A DNA stretch of 64,000 bases from assembly GCF_021648885.1 (NCBI RefSeq), contig NZ_JAKJHZ010000007.1:248001-312000 (forward strand), read 5' to 3'. The DNA comes from Nocardioides potassii (lineage in GTDB: Bacteria > Actinomycetota > Actinomycetes > Propionibacteriales > Nocardioidaceae). The position numbers and the translations under genes are program-made. The notes below the pieces were generated by a model. That model worked only from the letters and a program-made list of their open reading frames with translations. It had not been told where the DNA came from and did not search any database. The number at the start of each line of letters is the position of its first letter. The first letter of the stretch is position 1. Shown here one piece after another: positions 51,602-63,133 of the stretch.

Positions 51602-53203
51602 CTACATCCTGAAGATGCCGTAGGACGGCTCGGGGATCGGGGCGTACGACGTCGCGGCGAGGGCCATGCCGAGCACGCGGCGGGTGTCGGCGGGGTCGAT
51701 GATCCCGTCGTCCCAGAGACGCGCGCTGGCGTAGTAGGGCGAGCCCTGGGTCTCGTACTGCTCGCGGATCGGGGCCTTGAAGGCCTCGACCTGCTCGTCG
51801 GTCTCGAGGTCCCCCCTCGTGTCGTTGCGCACCGTCGCGAGGACCGACGCGGCCTGCTCGCCGCCCATCACCGAGATCCGCGCGTTGGGCCACATCCAGA
51901 GGAAGCGGGGGTCGTAGGCGCGCCCGCACATGCCGTAGTTGCCGGCGCCGAACGAGCCGCCGATGACGACGGTGAGCTTGGGCACCACGCTGCACGCGAC
52001 GGCGGTGACGAGCTTGGCGCCGTCGCGCGCGATGCCGCGGTTCTCGTACTCGCGCCCGACCATGAAGCCGGTGATGTTCTGCAGGAAGACCAGCGGGATC
52101 TTCCGCTGGTTGCACAGCTCGATGAAGTGCGCGCCCTTGAGCGCCGACTCGCTGAAGAGGATCCCGTTGTTGGCGACGATGCCGACCTCGTGGCCGTAGA
52201 TCCGGGCGAAGCCGCACACGAGCGTGTCGCCGTAGAGCTTCTTGAACTCGTGGAAGCGGCTGCCGTCGACGACGCGGCGGATCACCTCACGCACGTCGTA
52301 GGGCGTGCGGGTGTCGGTCGGCACGACGTCGTAGAGCGACTCGGCCGGCTCGTGCGGCTCCTCCACCTCCGCAGCGGGCTCGCGGTCCGGGCGGACCGCG
52401 GGCAGCGTGTCGACGATCGAGCGGACGATCGCTAGCGCGTGCGCGTCGTCCTCGGCGAGGTGGTCCACGACGCCGGAGGTGCGGGCGTGCACGTCGCCGC
52501 CGCCGAGGTCCTCGGCCGTGACGACCTCTCCCGTCGCGGCCTTCACCAGCGGCGGGCCGCCGAGGAAGATCGTGCCCTGGTTGCGCACGATCACCGTCTC
52601 GTCGGACATCGCCGGGACGTAGGCGCCACCGGCCGTGCAGGAGCCCATGACGCTGGCGATCTGCGGGATCCCCCTCGCCGAGAGGTTGGCCTGGTTGAAG
52701 AAGATCCGGCCGAAGTGCTCGCGGTCGGGGAAGACCTCGTCCTGCATCGGCAGGAAGGCGCCGCCGGAGTCGACGAGGTAGATGCACGGGAGGTGGTTCT
52801 CCGCGGCGATGGCCTGCGCCCGGAGGTGCTTCTTGACCGTCATCGGGTAGTAGGTGCCGCCCTTGACCGTGGCGTCGTTGGCCACGATCACGCACTCGCG
52901 GCCCGAGACGCGGCCGATGCCGGCGACGACACCGGCCGACGGGACGGCAAACTCGTCCTCGGAGCCGGCGGGGCCGTACATGCCGTAGGCCGCCAGCGGC
53001 GCGATCTCGAGGAACGGGCTGCCGGCGTCGAGCAACCGGTCGACGCGGTCGCGCGCGAGCAGCTTGCCGCGGTCCGTGTGCTTCTTGCGGGCACTCTCCG
53101 AGCCGCCCTGCCGGACGCGGGCCAGGCGCGCACGCAGGTCGTCGACGAGCTCGCGCATGGTCGGGGTGCTCACCGTGGTGGGCGCTGTCGTGGTCTCGGA
53201 CAC
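51602..53203 (-). CDS. methylcrotonyl-CoA carboxylase beta subunit (carboxyltransferase)
   Basis: 533 residues. The carboxyltransferase has two crotonase-like halves: [34 protein letters not shown] in the first, and [58 protein letters not shown] in the second. [16 protein letters not shown] is typical of MCC-beta rather than PCC-beta. It transfers CO2 from biotin to 3-methylcrotonyl-CoA. GTG 53203 is decided by TAACCT (53215-53210) ending 6 nt upstream, inside the operator palindrome. Confidence 0.92.
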   Translation of the reverse strand: MSETTTAPTTVSTPTMRELVDDLRARLARVRQGGSESARKKHTDRGKLLARDRVDRLLDAGSPFLEIAPLAAYGMYGPAGSEDEFAVPSAGVVAGIGRVSGRECVIVANDATVKGGTYYPMTVKKHLRAQAIAAENHLPCIYLVDSGGAFLPMQDEVFPDREHFGRIFFNQANLSARGIPQIASVMGSCTAGGAYVPAMSDETVIVRNQGTIFLGGPPLVKAATGEVVTAEDLGGGDVHARTSGVVDHLAEDDAHALAIVRSIVDTLPAVRPDREPAAEVEEPHEPAESLYDVVPTDTRTPYDVREVIRRVVDGSRFHEFKKLYGDTLVCGFARIYGHEVGIVANNGILFSESALKGAHFIELCNQRKIPLVFLQNITGFMVGREYENRGIARDGAKLVTAVACSVVPKLTVVIGGSFGAGNYGMCGRAYDPRFLWMWPNARISVMGGEQAASVLATVRNDTRGDLETDEQVEAFKAPIREQYETQGSPYYASARLWDDGIIDPADTRRVLGMALAATSYAPIPEPSYGIFRM

Positions 53204-53209
53204 GCGGCT

Positions 53210-53228
53210 AGGTTAGCGATCGTTAACC
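53210..53228 (-). promoter_or_regulatory. promoter and TetR operator of the leucine-catabolic operon
   Basis: GGTTAGCGATCGTTAACC (53211-53228) is a palindrome with 6-bp arms (GGTTAG/TTAACC, one mismatch) and a self-complementary centre (CGATCG). Read leftward, the -10 TAACCT lies in its last part, 6 nt before the GTG, so a bound repressor would block polymerase directly. The matching palindrome precedes the tetR gene at 55487. The histidine kinase stop codon (53223-53225) is inside it. Confidence 0.75.
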
Positions 53229-54410
53229 TGATGCGTCCAGTGACGGGAACTCCCCGTGGACGGTGGTGCCGCGACCCGGCTGCGAGGTCACGGTGAGGGT
53301 GCCGCCGGCGGCGGCCATCCGCGCCTCCATCCCCAGCAGGCCCCCGGGATCGGTGTGGTGGCGGTCGAAGCCCCGGCCGTCGTCCGTCACGCTGAACGCC
53401 AGGTGGGGCTGCCCGCGCAGGGTGACGAGGACCGACTCGGCGTGGGCGTGCTTGGCGACGTTGGTGAGCGCCTCGAGGATGCAGAAGTACGACGCCGCCT
53501 CGACCTGGGGCGTCTGGCGCTCGTAGCCGGACACCTCGAGGGTCACCGGCACGACCGAGCGCCGGGCCGTCGCCTGGACGGCGATCGCCAGGCCGCGCTC
53601 GGTGAGCAGCGGCGGGTAGATGCCGCGCGCCAGCTCGCGCAGCTCGACGAGGACCTCGCGGTTGTCGGTCGCCAGCCGGTCCAGCAGGCCGGAGGCTCCC
53701 TCCGGCCGTCCGGCCTGCAGCTCCTTGCGGGCCCGTTCGATGGTCACGCTCATCGCGAGCAGGCGCTGCTGGGCGCCGTCGTGGAGATCGCGCTCGATGC
53801 TGCGCCGGGCGGCGTCGGCGACCTCCACGATGCGGGTGCGCGACTCCTCGAGCTGCTCGGTCCGCTCGTGGAGGCGGCGGTAGGCGTCGCGCACCAGGTA
53901 GATCACGACGACGACGACGCTCGGCAGGGCGCTGGCTGCGACGATCGCATTGACCCACCACACGTCGTCGAGGGTGGCGGGTCTCCGGTACTCCGCGAGC
54001 GCGACGAGCGCCGAGCTCCCCAGCACGGCGAAGGTCCCGAGGCCGTCGAGCCAGCGCCGGGGGACGTACGGGATCGCGACCAGCATCGGGACCAGGACCA
54101 GCATCGTCGTCAGCGGGACGAGGATCGGGGTCGCCCACGTGCCGCCGACGGCGAACACCCCGGCGGAGACGGCCAGCGCGCCGATCGCACCCTCGCTCCC
54201 CCACCGCCGCGCGAGCGGCGCGCTCGCGACGGCGAGGACGATCGAGACGGCCATCACCGCGAGGTCGACCAGCACGGTCGTGTGTCGGAACCCGGCGACG
54301 TACACCACCGCGACGCTCACCGTCGCGACGGTGAGCGCGACGACGTTGATCCGGAGCAGGCGGCCGAGCGCCGGGTCGAGCGCCTCCCACCCGGAGAGCA
54401 GGCGTGTCAT
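53223..54410 (-). CDS. sensor histidine kinase (NarL-type partner, HisKA_3)
   Basis: 395 residues. Five to six TM helices occupy the first ~170 (LRINVVALTVATVSVAVVYVAG ... SALPSVVVVVIYLVRD). A coiled linker (RRLHERTEQLEESRTRIVEVADAAR) leads to the phospho-His in IERDLHDGAQQRLLAM. HATPase_c follows: EALTNVAKHAHA, VTDDGRGFD, GLLGMEARMAAAGGTLTVTSQPGRGT. The signal is unknown. ATG 54410 overlaps the response regulator stop (ATGA). Its stop lies in the operator of the next operon, leaving no intergenic space. Confidence 0.92.
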   Translation of the reverse strand: MTRLLSGWEALDPALGRLLRINVVALTVATVSVAVVYVAGFRHTTVLVDLAVMAVSIVLAVASAPLARRWGSEGAIGALAVSAGVFAVGGTWATPILVPLTTMLVLVPMLVAIPYVPRRWLDGLGTFAVLGSSALVALAEYRRPATLDDVWWVNAIVAASALPSVVVVVIYLVRDAYRRLHERTEQLEESRTRIVEVADAARRSIERDLHDGAQQRLLAMSVTIERARKELQAGRPEGASGLLDRLATDNREVLVELRELARGIYPPLLTERGLAIAVQATARRSVVPVTLEVSGYERQTPQVEAASYFCILEALTNVAKHAHAESVLVTLRGQPHLAFSVTDDGRGFDRHHTDPGGLLGMEARMAAAGGTLTVTSQPGRGTTVHGEFPSLDASG

Positions 54411-55114
54411 CGCGGCCGTGACGCGCCGCCCGTGACCCCGCCGCCGACGCCGGCCTCGCTCAGGAAGACCAGGGTGGCCGCGACCCGGCGGTGCACCGGT
54501 GAGTCGGCCGGGAGGTCGAGCTTGGTGAGGATCGAGTTGATGTGCTTCTCCACCGCGCGGTCGGTGACCACGAGGTCGTGCGCGATCGCGCCGTTCGTCA
54601 TCCCGCGCGCCACCATCGAGAGCACCTCGAGCTCGCGCGGGGTCAACCGGTCGAGCAGCGAGTCGTGCCTCCTGGTCCCGGTCGCCACCAGCGCGTCGAC
54701 CACGATCTGGTCGATCACCGACCCTCCGGCCGCCACGGTGCGGAGCGCGGCCACGAGCTCGTCGACGTCGGCCACGCGCTCCTTGAGGAGGTAGCCGCGA
54801 CCGTCGCTGCCCTCGCGCACCAGGTCCAGGGCGTACTCCACGTCGGAGTACTGGGTGAGGGCGACCACGCCGGTCCCGGGGTGCGTACGGCGCAGCTCCG
54901 CAGCCGCGCGGATCCCCTCGTCGGTGAAGTCGGGAGGCATCCGGATGTCGGTCAGCAGGACGTCGGGCCGGTGCGCGTCGACGGCGGCGAGGAGCTCCGG
55001 GAGGTTGGTCGCGGTCGCCACGACGTCGATGTCGTCGAACCCCTCCAGCAGCGCGAGGACCCCGGCGCGGAGGAGGTCGCCGTCCTCGGCGAGGACGACG
55101 CGGATCGGCGACAT
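54407..55114 (-). CDS. LuxR/NarL-type response regulator
   Basis: 235 residues. Receiver with acidic pocket VVLAEDGDLLRAG, phospho-Asp near 54 in VLLTDIRMPP, Lys near 112 in LLKERV. The GerE-type HTH is at ~160-215 (LTPRELEVLSMVARGMTNGAIAHDLVVTDRAVEKHINSILTKLDL). ATG 55114 is chosen since TACAGT (55126-55121) ends 6 nt upstream. With its kinase it makes an operon transcribed towards the carboxylase genes. No target is evident. Confidence 0.93.
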   Translation of the reverse strand: MSPIRVVLAEDGDLLRAGVLALLEGFDDIDVVATATNLPELLAAVDAHRPDVLLTDIRMPPDFTDEGIRAAAELRRTHPGTGVVALTQYSDVEYALDLVREGSDGRGYLLKERVADVDELVAALRTVAAGGSVIDQIVVDALVATGTRRHDSLLDRLTPRELEVLSMVARGMTNGAIAHDLVVTDRAVEKHINSILTKLDLPADSPVHRRVAATLVFLSEAGVGGGVTGGASRPR

Positions 55115-55486
55115 GGCCGCACTGTAGTCACGGGACGCGGACCCCGTCGGTAGAGCAGGCACCACCTCTGGACCACCTCCCGACCACGCGCGCGAGGAAC
55201 CCGTCGTCCCCCGGCCTTGCACCCTCCTGCCCCGAAACTGCGGGCAAAGGTGGTGGTGCCACCACTGGATTTCCCCGGGAGCGCGAGCAAGACTCGGGAG
55301 AGCTACGAGGTGCGTTGATCGTGGGGATCAGCCGGAGGGCCGCTGCGGGGGTGCGGTCGCGTCGGAAGCACCTAGGGGAGGCACGTGTGATTCCGCTCGC
55401 CGTCTGGGAGCAACCGAAACGACCGCTGCGCCGCGACGTGGTGCTGCCGGTGCCGCGACCATCGGGCGACGGGATGGACCTCGAGG
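55115..55486. other. 372-nt region between divergent regulator genes
   Basis: Between the leftward response regulator and the rightward tetR. It contains a small stem GTGGTGGTGCCACCAC (about 55248) and an in-frame extension of the tetR frame beginning GTG 55387, preceded by AGGGGAGG. That extension is not similar to the TetR fold and contains the operator, so I treat it as leader. Confidence 0.4.
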
Positions 55487-55505
55487 GGTTAGCAGGCTCT
55501 AACCT
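55487..55505 (+). promoter_or_regulatory. promoter and operator of the tetR gene
   Basis: GGTTAGCAGGCTCTAACC (55487-55504), a palindrome with perfect 6-bp arms GGTTAG/CTAACC spaced 6. -10 TAACCT (55500-55505) overlaps it and ends 7 nt before GTG 55513. It is the same design as 53211-53228, consistent with autorepression. Confidence 0.75.
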
Positions 55506-55512
55506 CGACGAC

Positions 55513-56064
55513 GTGACCAGCCGCCGCCAGCAGATCCTCGACATCGCGGCCGAGCTCTTCGCCGCGCGCGGGTTCCACGGCGTGTCCGTGTCCGAGCTCG
55601 GCGCCGCCTGCGGGATCTCCGGTCCTGCTCTCTACAAGCACTTCGAGTCCAAGGACGCGGTGCTGGCCGAGATGCTGGTCAGCATCAGCGAGACGTTGCT
55701 GGCCGAGGGCCGCTCGCGCGTCGACGGCGCCGAGGGGCCGCGTCAGGCGCTCGAGGCGCTCATCGAGTGGCACATCGAGTTCGCCCTCGACCACCGCGCG
55801 CTCATCGTGGTCCAGGACCGCGACTGGAGCAGCCTGCCCGACGAGGCACGCGAGCGCGTCCGCGCGCTCCAGCGCGCCTACGTCGACGTCTGGGCCACGC
55901 AGGTCCGGCGCCACGACACCTCGCTGAGCCCCGAGGCCTCGCGCACCCGCGCGCACGTCCTGTTCGGGCTGCTCAACTCCACCCCGCACAGTGGCCGGCT
56001 GCCCGACCCGCAGATGCACGACGTGCTCCGCGAGATGGCCCACGGGGCGCTCGGTCTCGCCTGA
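55513..56064 (+). CDS. TetR family regulator, probably of leucine/acyl-CoA catabolism
   Basis: 183 residues from GTG 55513. The DNA-binding HTH is at about 5-50 (RRQQILDIAAELFAARGFHGVSVSELGAACGISGPALYKHFESKDAVLAEM). The ligand domain follows (LIEWHIEFALDHRALIVVQDRDWSSLPDEARERVRALQRAYVDVW), similar to TetR regulators of acyl-CoA metabolism (KstR2/LiuR-like pattern Y-K-H-F-x-x-K). It has an operator at its own promoter and a matching one at the methylcrotonyl-CoA carboxylase promoter 2.3 kb away, so it is inferred to be their repressor, relieved by a CoA thioester. Confidence 0.88.
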   Translation: MTSRRQQILDIAAELFAARGFHGVSVSELGAACGISGPALYKHFESKDAVLAEMLVSISETLLAEGRSRVDGAEGPRQALEALIEWHIEFALDHRALIVVQDRDWSSLPDEARERVRALQRAYVDVWATQVRRHDTSLSPEASRTRAHVLFGLLNSTPHSGRLPDPQMHDVLREMAHGALGLA

Positions 56065-56086
56065 CCGAGCGGGGGCCGGCGTCGGC

Positions 56087-56799
56087 TCACCAGGCGTCGA
56101 ACGGTCGGTCCAGCTCCAGCAGCCGGGCCGCTCGCACCGCTGCGTCCTCGGCGACGACCAGGTCGTCGACCGCGTCCGGCTCGAGCGCGTCCGGCCCTGC
56201 ACTGGCCGTTGAGTCTCCTGGAGACTCAGGGTCGAGCGCGGGGCGGGTGAGGCGGTGCAGGTCGCGCAGGACCCGGTCGCGCGACAGCCCGCGCAGGTGG
56301 GTCAGCACGAACGGGTCGCCCTGGATGAGCCATGCCAGCTGGGTGAGCACGGCGAGGGCGTGCGGGCACGGGTCGAGCCAGCCCTCGCAGCTGCACGCCG
56401 ACCCCAGCTCGCCGCCGTACGGCAACAGCTCGACGCCGGCCTCCTCGACCGCCTCCACGAAGGCGTGCGGCAGCTGCCCGGCCATCAGGGCCGCGATCCG
56501 GCCGGACTCCGCGGCGACCAGCTCGGTGAACGCGGCGGCGTCGGACTCGTCGAGGACCGGAACGGTCACCTCGACGGTGTACGCGTCGTGCCCGTCGGTC
56601 ACGGCGGCCACCGCACCGCCCTCGGTGACGGCGATCGAGCCGACCGAGCCGGCCCGCGCCAGCGCCCTCCCGGCACGCAGGTCCTTCTCGCCGAACGCCG
56701 CCTCCTCGACCGCGCGCAGCACCGCCTTGCTCCACCACGTGCCGGCACCGCCGCCTCGACGGGGAGGCAGCCGGGGATGGGTCGTGGTCGTCCCGTCGC

Positions 56800-56803
<4 letters not shown>
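56087..56803 (-). CDS. SWIM zinc finger protein
   Basis: 238 residues, start ATG 56803 overlapping the SNF2 gene's stop (ATGA). The SWIM motif is Cys-x-Cys-xn-Cys-x-His in GSACSCEGWLDPCPHALAVLTQLAWLIQ (near 130). These proteins pair with SNF2 helicases in many actinobacteria and may bind DNA or protein. The upstream frame is open for kilobases as an antisense shadow. A 19-bp palindrome (56210-56228) codes PESPGDS at residues ~191-198, near the C-terminus. Confidence 0.85.
56210..56228. repeat. 19-bp palindrome TGAGTCTC-N3-GAGACTCA, copy 2, in the SWIM gene
   Basis: Same 8-bp arms as 30852-30870, with centre CTG instead of CCA. It lies in the C-terminal, low-conservation part of the SWIM protein and is read in frame as E-S-P-G-D-S. 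Confidence 0.6.
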
Positions 56804-59538
<2,735 letters not shown>

Positions 59539-59618
59539 GCGACCTCCGGGGTGGTACGGGCAACAGGACGCTAACGCGCGGCACCGACAGGGAGTTCCCG
59601 GCCACTACGGTCGGTGGC

Positions 59619-60827
59619 ATGACCTCCGACCTGGACATCTCGGCGCTGCTCGCGGACCACCCGGTGATCGACGGGCACAACGACCTGCTGTGGGAGGCGC
59701 GCGAGCAGGTGCACTACGACTTCACCCGCCTCGACGTCGGGACCGGAGGCACGCCCACCCACACCGACCTGCCGCGGATGCGGGCCGGCGGGGTGGGCGC
59801 GCAGTTCTGGTCGGTCTACGTGCCGACCCGGCTCGCCGGTGACGACGCCGTCAGCGCGACCCTCGAGCAGGTCGACGCGGCGCGCCACCTCACCGGCTCG
59901 TACGACGACCAGCTGGCGTGGGCGACCACCGCCGACGAGGTCGAGGCGGCGTGGGCGTCGGGCCGGATCGCCTCGCTCATGGGCGCGGAGGGCGGCCACT
60001 CGATCAACTGCTCGCTCGGCACGCTGCGCCGCCTGCACGAGCTGGGCGTGCGCTACCTGACGCTCACCCACAACGCGAACACCCCGTGGGCCGACTCGGC
60101 GACCGACCGCCCGGCCGTCGGCGGGCTGACCGCGTTCGGCCGCGAGGTCGTGCGCGAGATGAACCGCACCGGGATGATGGTCGACCTCTCCCACGTCTCG
60201 GCCGACACCATGCGGGCGGCGCTCGAGGTGTCCGAGGCTCCGGTGATCTTCAGCCACAGCTCGGCGCGGGCCGTCACGGACAGCCCGCGCAACGCGCCCG
60301 ACGACGTGCTCGAGCGGATGGCCGCCGGCGGTGGCGTGTGCATGGTGACGTTCGTGCCGAAGTTCGTGAACGCGGCCTGTGCGGACGCGCACCGCGAGAT
60401 GGTGGCGGCCGCGCTGGCGGAGGGGATCCTCGAGTCGGACGGCGTACGCTTCGCGGCCTTCGAGGCGACCTGGGTGGTCGACCACCCTGCCCCGACCGCG
60501 ACCCTCGCGGACGTGGTCGCGCACTGCGAGCACGTGCGGGAGGTCGCCGGGATCGACCACGTCGGGCTCGGCGGCGACTACGACGGCGTCGCGGTGCTGC
60601 CCGCCGGGCTCGAGGACGTCTCCACCTACCCGGCGCTGCTCTCGGCGCTCGCCGACCGCGGCTGGTCGGCCGACGACCTCGCCCGGCTGACGTGCCGCAA
60701 CACCCTGCGGGTGATGCGGGAGGTGGAGGAGACGGCGCGCCGGATCCAGCAGGAGCGCGGCCCGAGCCTGGCCCGGATCGAGGACCTCGACGGCGTACCG
60801 GCTCTGGAGTCACCGGACATCCGGTGA
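59619..60827 (+). CDS. membrane dipeptidase (peptidase M19)
   Basis: 402 residues. A zinc dipeptidase of the renal-dipeptidase type: zinc His and Asp in VIDGHNDLLWEAREQ (near 19), bridging Glu in MGAEGGHSIN, His in VDLSHVSADTM and IFSHSSARAV, Asp in GLGGDYDGVAVLP. No signal peptide is seen, so it is cytoplasmic. The last seven residues LESPDIR and the stop are encoded by the 72-bp repeat 60804-60875. ATG 59619 has TACGGT (59606-59611) 7 nt upstream. Divergent from the SNF2 gene. Confidence 0.93.
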   Translation: MTSDLDISALLADHPVIDGHNDLLWEAREQVHYDFTRLDVGTGGTPTHTDLPRMRAGGVGAQFWSVYVPTRLAGDDAVSATLEQVDAARHLTGSYDDQLAWATTADEVEAAWASGRIASLMGAEGGHSINCSLGTLRRLHELGVRYLTLTHNANTPWADSATDRPAVGGLTAFGREVVREMNRTGMMVDLSHVSADTMRAALEVSEAPVIFSHSSARAVTDSPRNAPDDVLERMAAGGGVCMVTFVPKFVNAACADAHREMVAAALAEGILESDGVRFAAFEATWVVDHPAPTATLADVVAHCEHVREVAGIDHVGLGGDYDGVAVLPAGLEDVSTYPALLSALADRGWSADDLARLTCRNTLRVMREVEETARRIQQERGPSLARIEDLDGVPALESPDIR

Positions 60828-60875
60828 CCGCAACGGTTGTCAGCCGAGATCCGGGCCGACAACCGTAGGACTCGG
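60804..60875. repeat. 72-bp dispersed repeat, copy 2, containing the dipeptidase stop
   Basis: Reverse complement of 21798-21869 with three mismatches. It begins exactly at a codon boundary and provides seven sense codons and the TGA (60825-60827). The 34-nt palindrome (60833-60866) follows 5 nt after the stop and is suited to act as terminator. Confidence 0.85.
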
Positions 60876-60945
60876 GCACGAAGGTCCGCTCGTTCCCCGA
60901 GGAGTGACCCTCCCACCGTGCCGGGACGGCAAAAGGATTGGTTCG

Positions 60946-60968
60946 TTGTCCGAGGCAACAATTACCGT
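60946..60968 (+). promoter_or_regulatory. promoter of the DHA2 exporter gene with an operator-like palindrome
   Basis: -10 TACCGT (60963-60968) ends 6 nt before GTG 60975. Just upstream, GTTGTC-CGA-GGCAAC (60946-60960) is a palindrome with one mismatch, within the -35/-10 spacer. This is a usual spot for a TetR- or MarR-type repressor of a drug exporter. No regulator gene is adjacent. Confidence 0.45.
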
Positions 60969-60974
60969 TGCCCG

Positions 60975-62555
60975 GTGACCGACACGCAGATCCAGTCCGG
61001 CGAGACCGTGCCCGACAGCTCCGACAAGCTCGACAAGGGCGTCCTGATGGTGGCCGGTGTGGTCGTCCTCGGCGCCATCATGTCGATCCTCGACATCACC
61101 GTCGTCTCCGTCGCGCTCAACACCTTCCAGGAGGAGTTCGACGCGACCGCGGCCGAGGTCGCCTGGACGATGACCGGCTACACGCTCGCCCTCGCGAGCG
61201 TCATCCCGCTGACCGGGTGGGCCGCCGACCGGTTCGGCACGAAGCGGCTCTACCTGCTCGCGGTGGTCCTGTTCACCGCCGGCTCCGTGCTGTGCGCGAC
61301 CGCGACGTCGCTCGAGCTGCTCGTCCTCTACCGGGTGCTGCAGGGCCTCGGCGGCGGCATGCTGATGCCGCTCGGCATGACGATCCTGACCCGCGCCGCC
61401 GGCCCCGAGCGCGTCGGTCGCGTCATGGCCGTCCTCGGCATCCCGATGCTGCTCGGCCCGATCTTCGGTCCCATCCTCGGCGGCGCGCTCATCCAGTCCG
61501 CCTCGTGGCACTGGATCTTCCTGATCAACCTGCCCATCGGCATCGCGGCCATCGTCTACGCCTGGGTGGTGCTGCCGAAGGACGAGGTCGAGCCGTCGGA
61601 GAGCTTCGACTGGCTGGGCATGGTGCTGCTGTCCCCCGGCCTCGCGGCGTTCCTCTACGGCGTCAGCTCGATCCCCGAGGAAGGCACCGCGATGGCCGCC
61701 CGGGTCCTCGTCCCGGCCGTCGTCGGCCTCGCCCTGATCGTCGCGTTCGTGCCGTGGGCACTGGCGAAGCGCAACATCCACCCGCTGGTCGAGCTCCGCC
61801 TGTTCTCCAACAAGAACATGACCGTCGCGATCATCGCGATGAGCCTGTTCGCGATCGCGTTCTTCGGTGCCTCGCTCCTCTTCCCCCTCTACTTCATCCA
61901 GGTCCGCGGCGAGGGCACGCTCTTCACCGGCTGGCTGCTGGCCCCGCAGGGATTCGGCGCCATGATTACGATGCCGATCGCCGGCATCCTGGCCGACAAG
62001 ATCGGCCCCGGGAAGATCGTCCTCACCGGCGTCACGGTGATCACCGTCGGCATGGCGATGTTCACCCAGATCGGTGCGGACACCTCCTACGTCTACATCC
62101 TCGGCGCGCTCTTCATCATGGGCCTCGGCATGGGCGGCACGATGATGCCGATCATGACCGCCGCGCTCGCGACGCTGACCGCGCACAACGTGGCCCGCGG
62201 CTCGACGCTGCTCAACATCACCCAGCAGGTCGCCGCCTCCATCGGCACGGCGCTCTTCTCGGTGATCCTCACCAACCAGATCAAGGGCAGCGACACGATC
62301 GCCCAGGCTGGTGCGGTGCGCGGCGCCGCCGGGAGCGACGACCCGTCAGCCCTCGCGCGGGCGGCCGAGCAGCTCGGGATCGACCCCACCTCGCTCGAGC
62401 AGCTCTTCGCCCGTGCCACCTCCGACCTGGCCGACTCGTTCGCGACGGTGTTCATCGTCGCGACGGTCCTGGTGGCGTGCTGCCTGATCCCGGCCGCCTT
62501 CCTGCCCCGCAAGAAGGTCGCGCCGGTCGACCCCACGGCGATGATGGGTCACTGA
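60975..62555 (+). CDS. DHA2 family (EmrB/QacA) MFS drug exporter
   Basis: 526 residues, 14 predicted helices. Signatures: SILDITVVSVALNTFQEEF (motif D1), TGWAADRFGTKRLYL (motif A), QGLGGGMLMPLGMTIL, GPIFGPILGGALIQSASWHWIFLINLPIG (motif C). The last extramembrane loop (GAVRGAAGSDDPSALARAAEQLGIDPTSLEQLFAR) before helix 14 is typical. It exports hydrophobic or cationic compounds with H+ antiport; the substrate is not known. GTG 60975 is chosen from the -10 spacing and the following VTDTQIQSG start, although the frame is open from 60837. Confidence 0.92.
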   Translation: MTDTQIQSGETVPDSSDKLDKGVLMVAGVVVLGAIMSILDITVVSVALNTFQEEFDATAAEVAWTMTGYTLALASVIPLTGWAADRFGTKRLYLLAVVLFTAGSVLCATATSLELLVLYRVLQGLGGGMLMPLGMTILTRAAGPERVGRVMAVLGIPMLLGPIFGPILGGALIQSASWHWIFLINLPIGIAAIVYAWVVLPKDEVEPSESFDWLGMVLLSPGLAAFLYGVSSIPEEGTAMAARVLVPAVVGLALIVAFVPWALAKRNIHPLVELRLFSNKNMTVAIIAMSLFAIAFFGASLLFPLYFIQVRGEGTLFTGWLLAPQGFGAMITMPIAGILADKIGPGKIVLTGVTVITVGMAMFTQIGADTSYVYILGALFIMGLGMGGTMMPIMTAALATLTAHNVARGSTLLNITQQVAASIGTALFSVILTNQIKGSDTIAQAGAVRGAAGSDDPSALARAAEQLGIDPTSLEQLFARATSDLADSFATVFIVATVLVACCLIPAAFLPRKKVAPVDPTAMMGH

Positions 62556-62664
62556 CCCCGCACCGCCACGTCGTACGACGACCGCGGCCCGTCCTCCTGC
62601 GTGGAGGGCGGGCCGCTGCCGTTCGACGGAGCATGATGGCTCCCAGAAGTTCTTCCGCGAGAGC

Positions 62665-62691
62665 TGTCGATTTCCGGCTCCGGGCGGCGAC
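62665..62691 (+). promoter_or_regulatory. ECF42-type promoter upstream of the YciI gene
   Basis: TGTCGA (62665-62670), 17-nt spacer, CGAC (62688-62691). As I recall, experimentally defined ECF42 sigma-factor promoters have TGTCGA at -35 and CGA(C/T) at -10. The site is about 50 nt before the ATG of a DGPF/YciI protein, itself next to an ECF42-like sigma gene. Confidence 0.65.
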
Positions 62692-62742
62692 GGGCTCGTG
62701 ACAGGCCCCGACCGGCGGGGCCACAGCACGAGAGGCACCACC

Positions 62743-63108
62743 ATGAAGTACGTCCTGATGTACACCTCCCGCCCCGACCTGGCCGCGGGCACCGACCCCG
62801 AGGCCGCGCAGGCGATCTACAAGCGCGTCTACGACTGGTTCGGTGAGAACGCGGGCGTGATGGCCGACTCCGGAGCCGAGCTGCTCGGCGTCGAGACCGC
62901 GACCACCGTCCGGCACTCCCCCGACGGCGCGGTCGTCGTCGACGGCCCCTTCAGCGAGGCCAAGGAGGTGATCGGCGGTTTCAGCGTCATCGACGTGGCC
63001 GACATGGACGCCGCCATCGCGGTCGTGAAGACGTGGCCGATGCTGGACCTGCCGGGCGTGGCCGTCGAGATCCGTCCGATGGTCGAGGACTACTCGCAGT
63101 TCGAGTGA
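62743..63108 (+). CDS. YciI/DGPF domain protein
   Basis: 121 residues. A ferredoxin-like alpha/beta protein of the YCII/PhnB-like group: KYVLMYTSRP, then VVDGPFSEAKEVIGGFSVIDVADMDAAIAVVKTWP (the DGPF motif), and VAVEIRPMVEDYSQFE. DGPF proteins are the typical partners and targets of ECF42 sigma factors in actinobacteria; biochemical function is unknown. ATG 62743. The sigma gene starts 25 nt downstream in the same direction. Confidence 0.92.
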   Translation: MKYVLMYTSRPDLAAGTDPEAAQAIYKRVYDWFGENAGVMADSGAELLGVETATTVRHSPDGAVVVDGPFSEAKEVIGGFSVIDVADMDAAIAVVKTWPMLDLPGVAVEIRPMVEDYSQFE

Positions 63109-63133
63109 CCAGCGGCGCGGACCGGGACGGCCC

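Noticed and set aside
55387..55512. Upstream start of tetR at GTG 55387 with an AGGGGAGG ribosome site
   Set aside because: It would add 42 residues not typical of TetR, and would put the operator and -10 box inside the gene.
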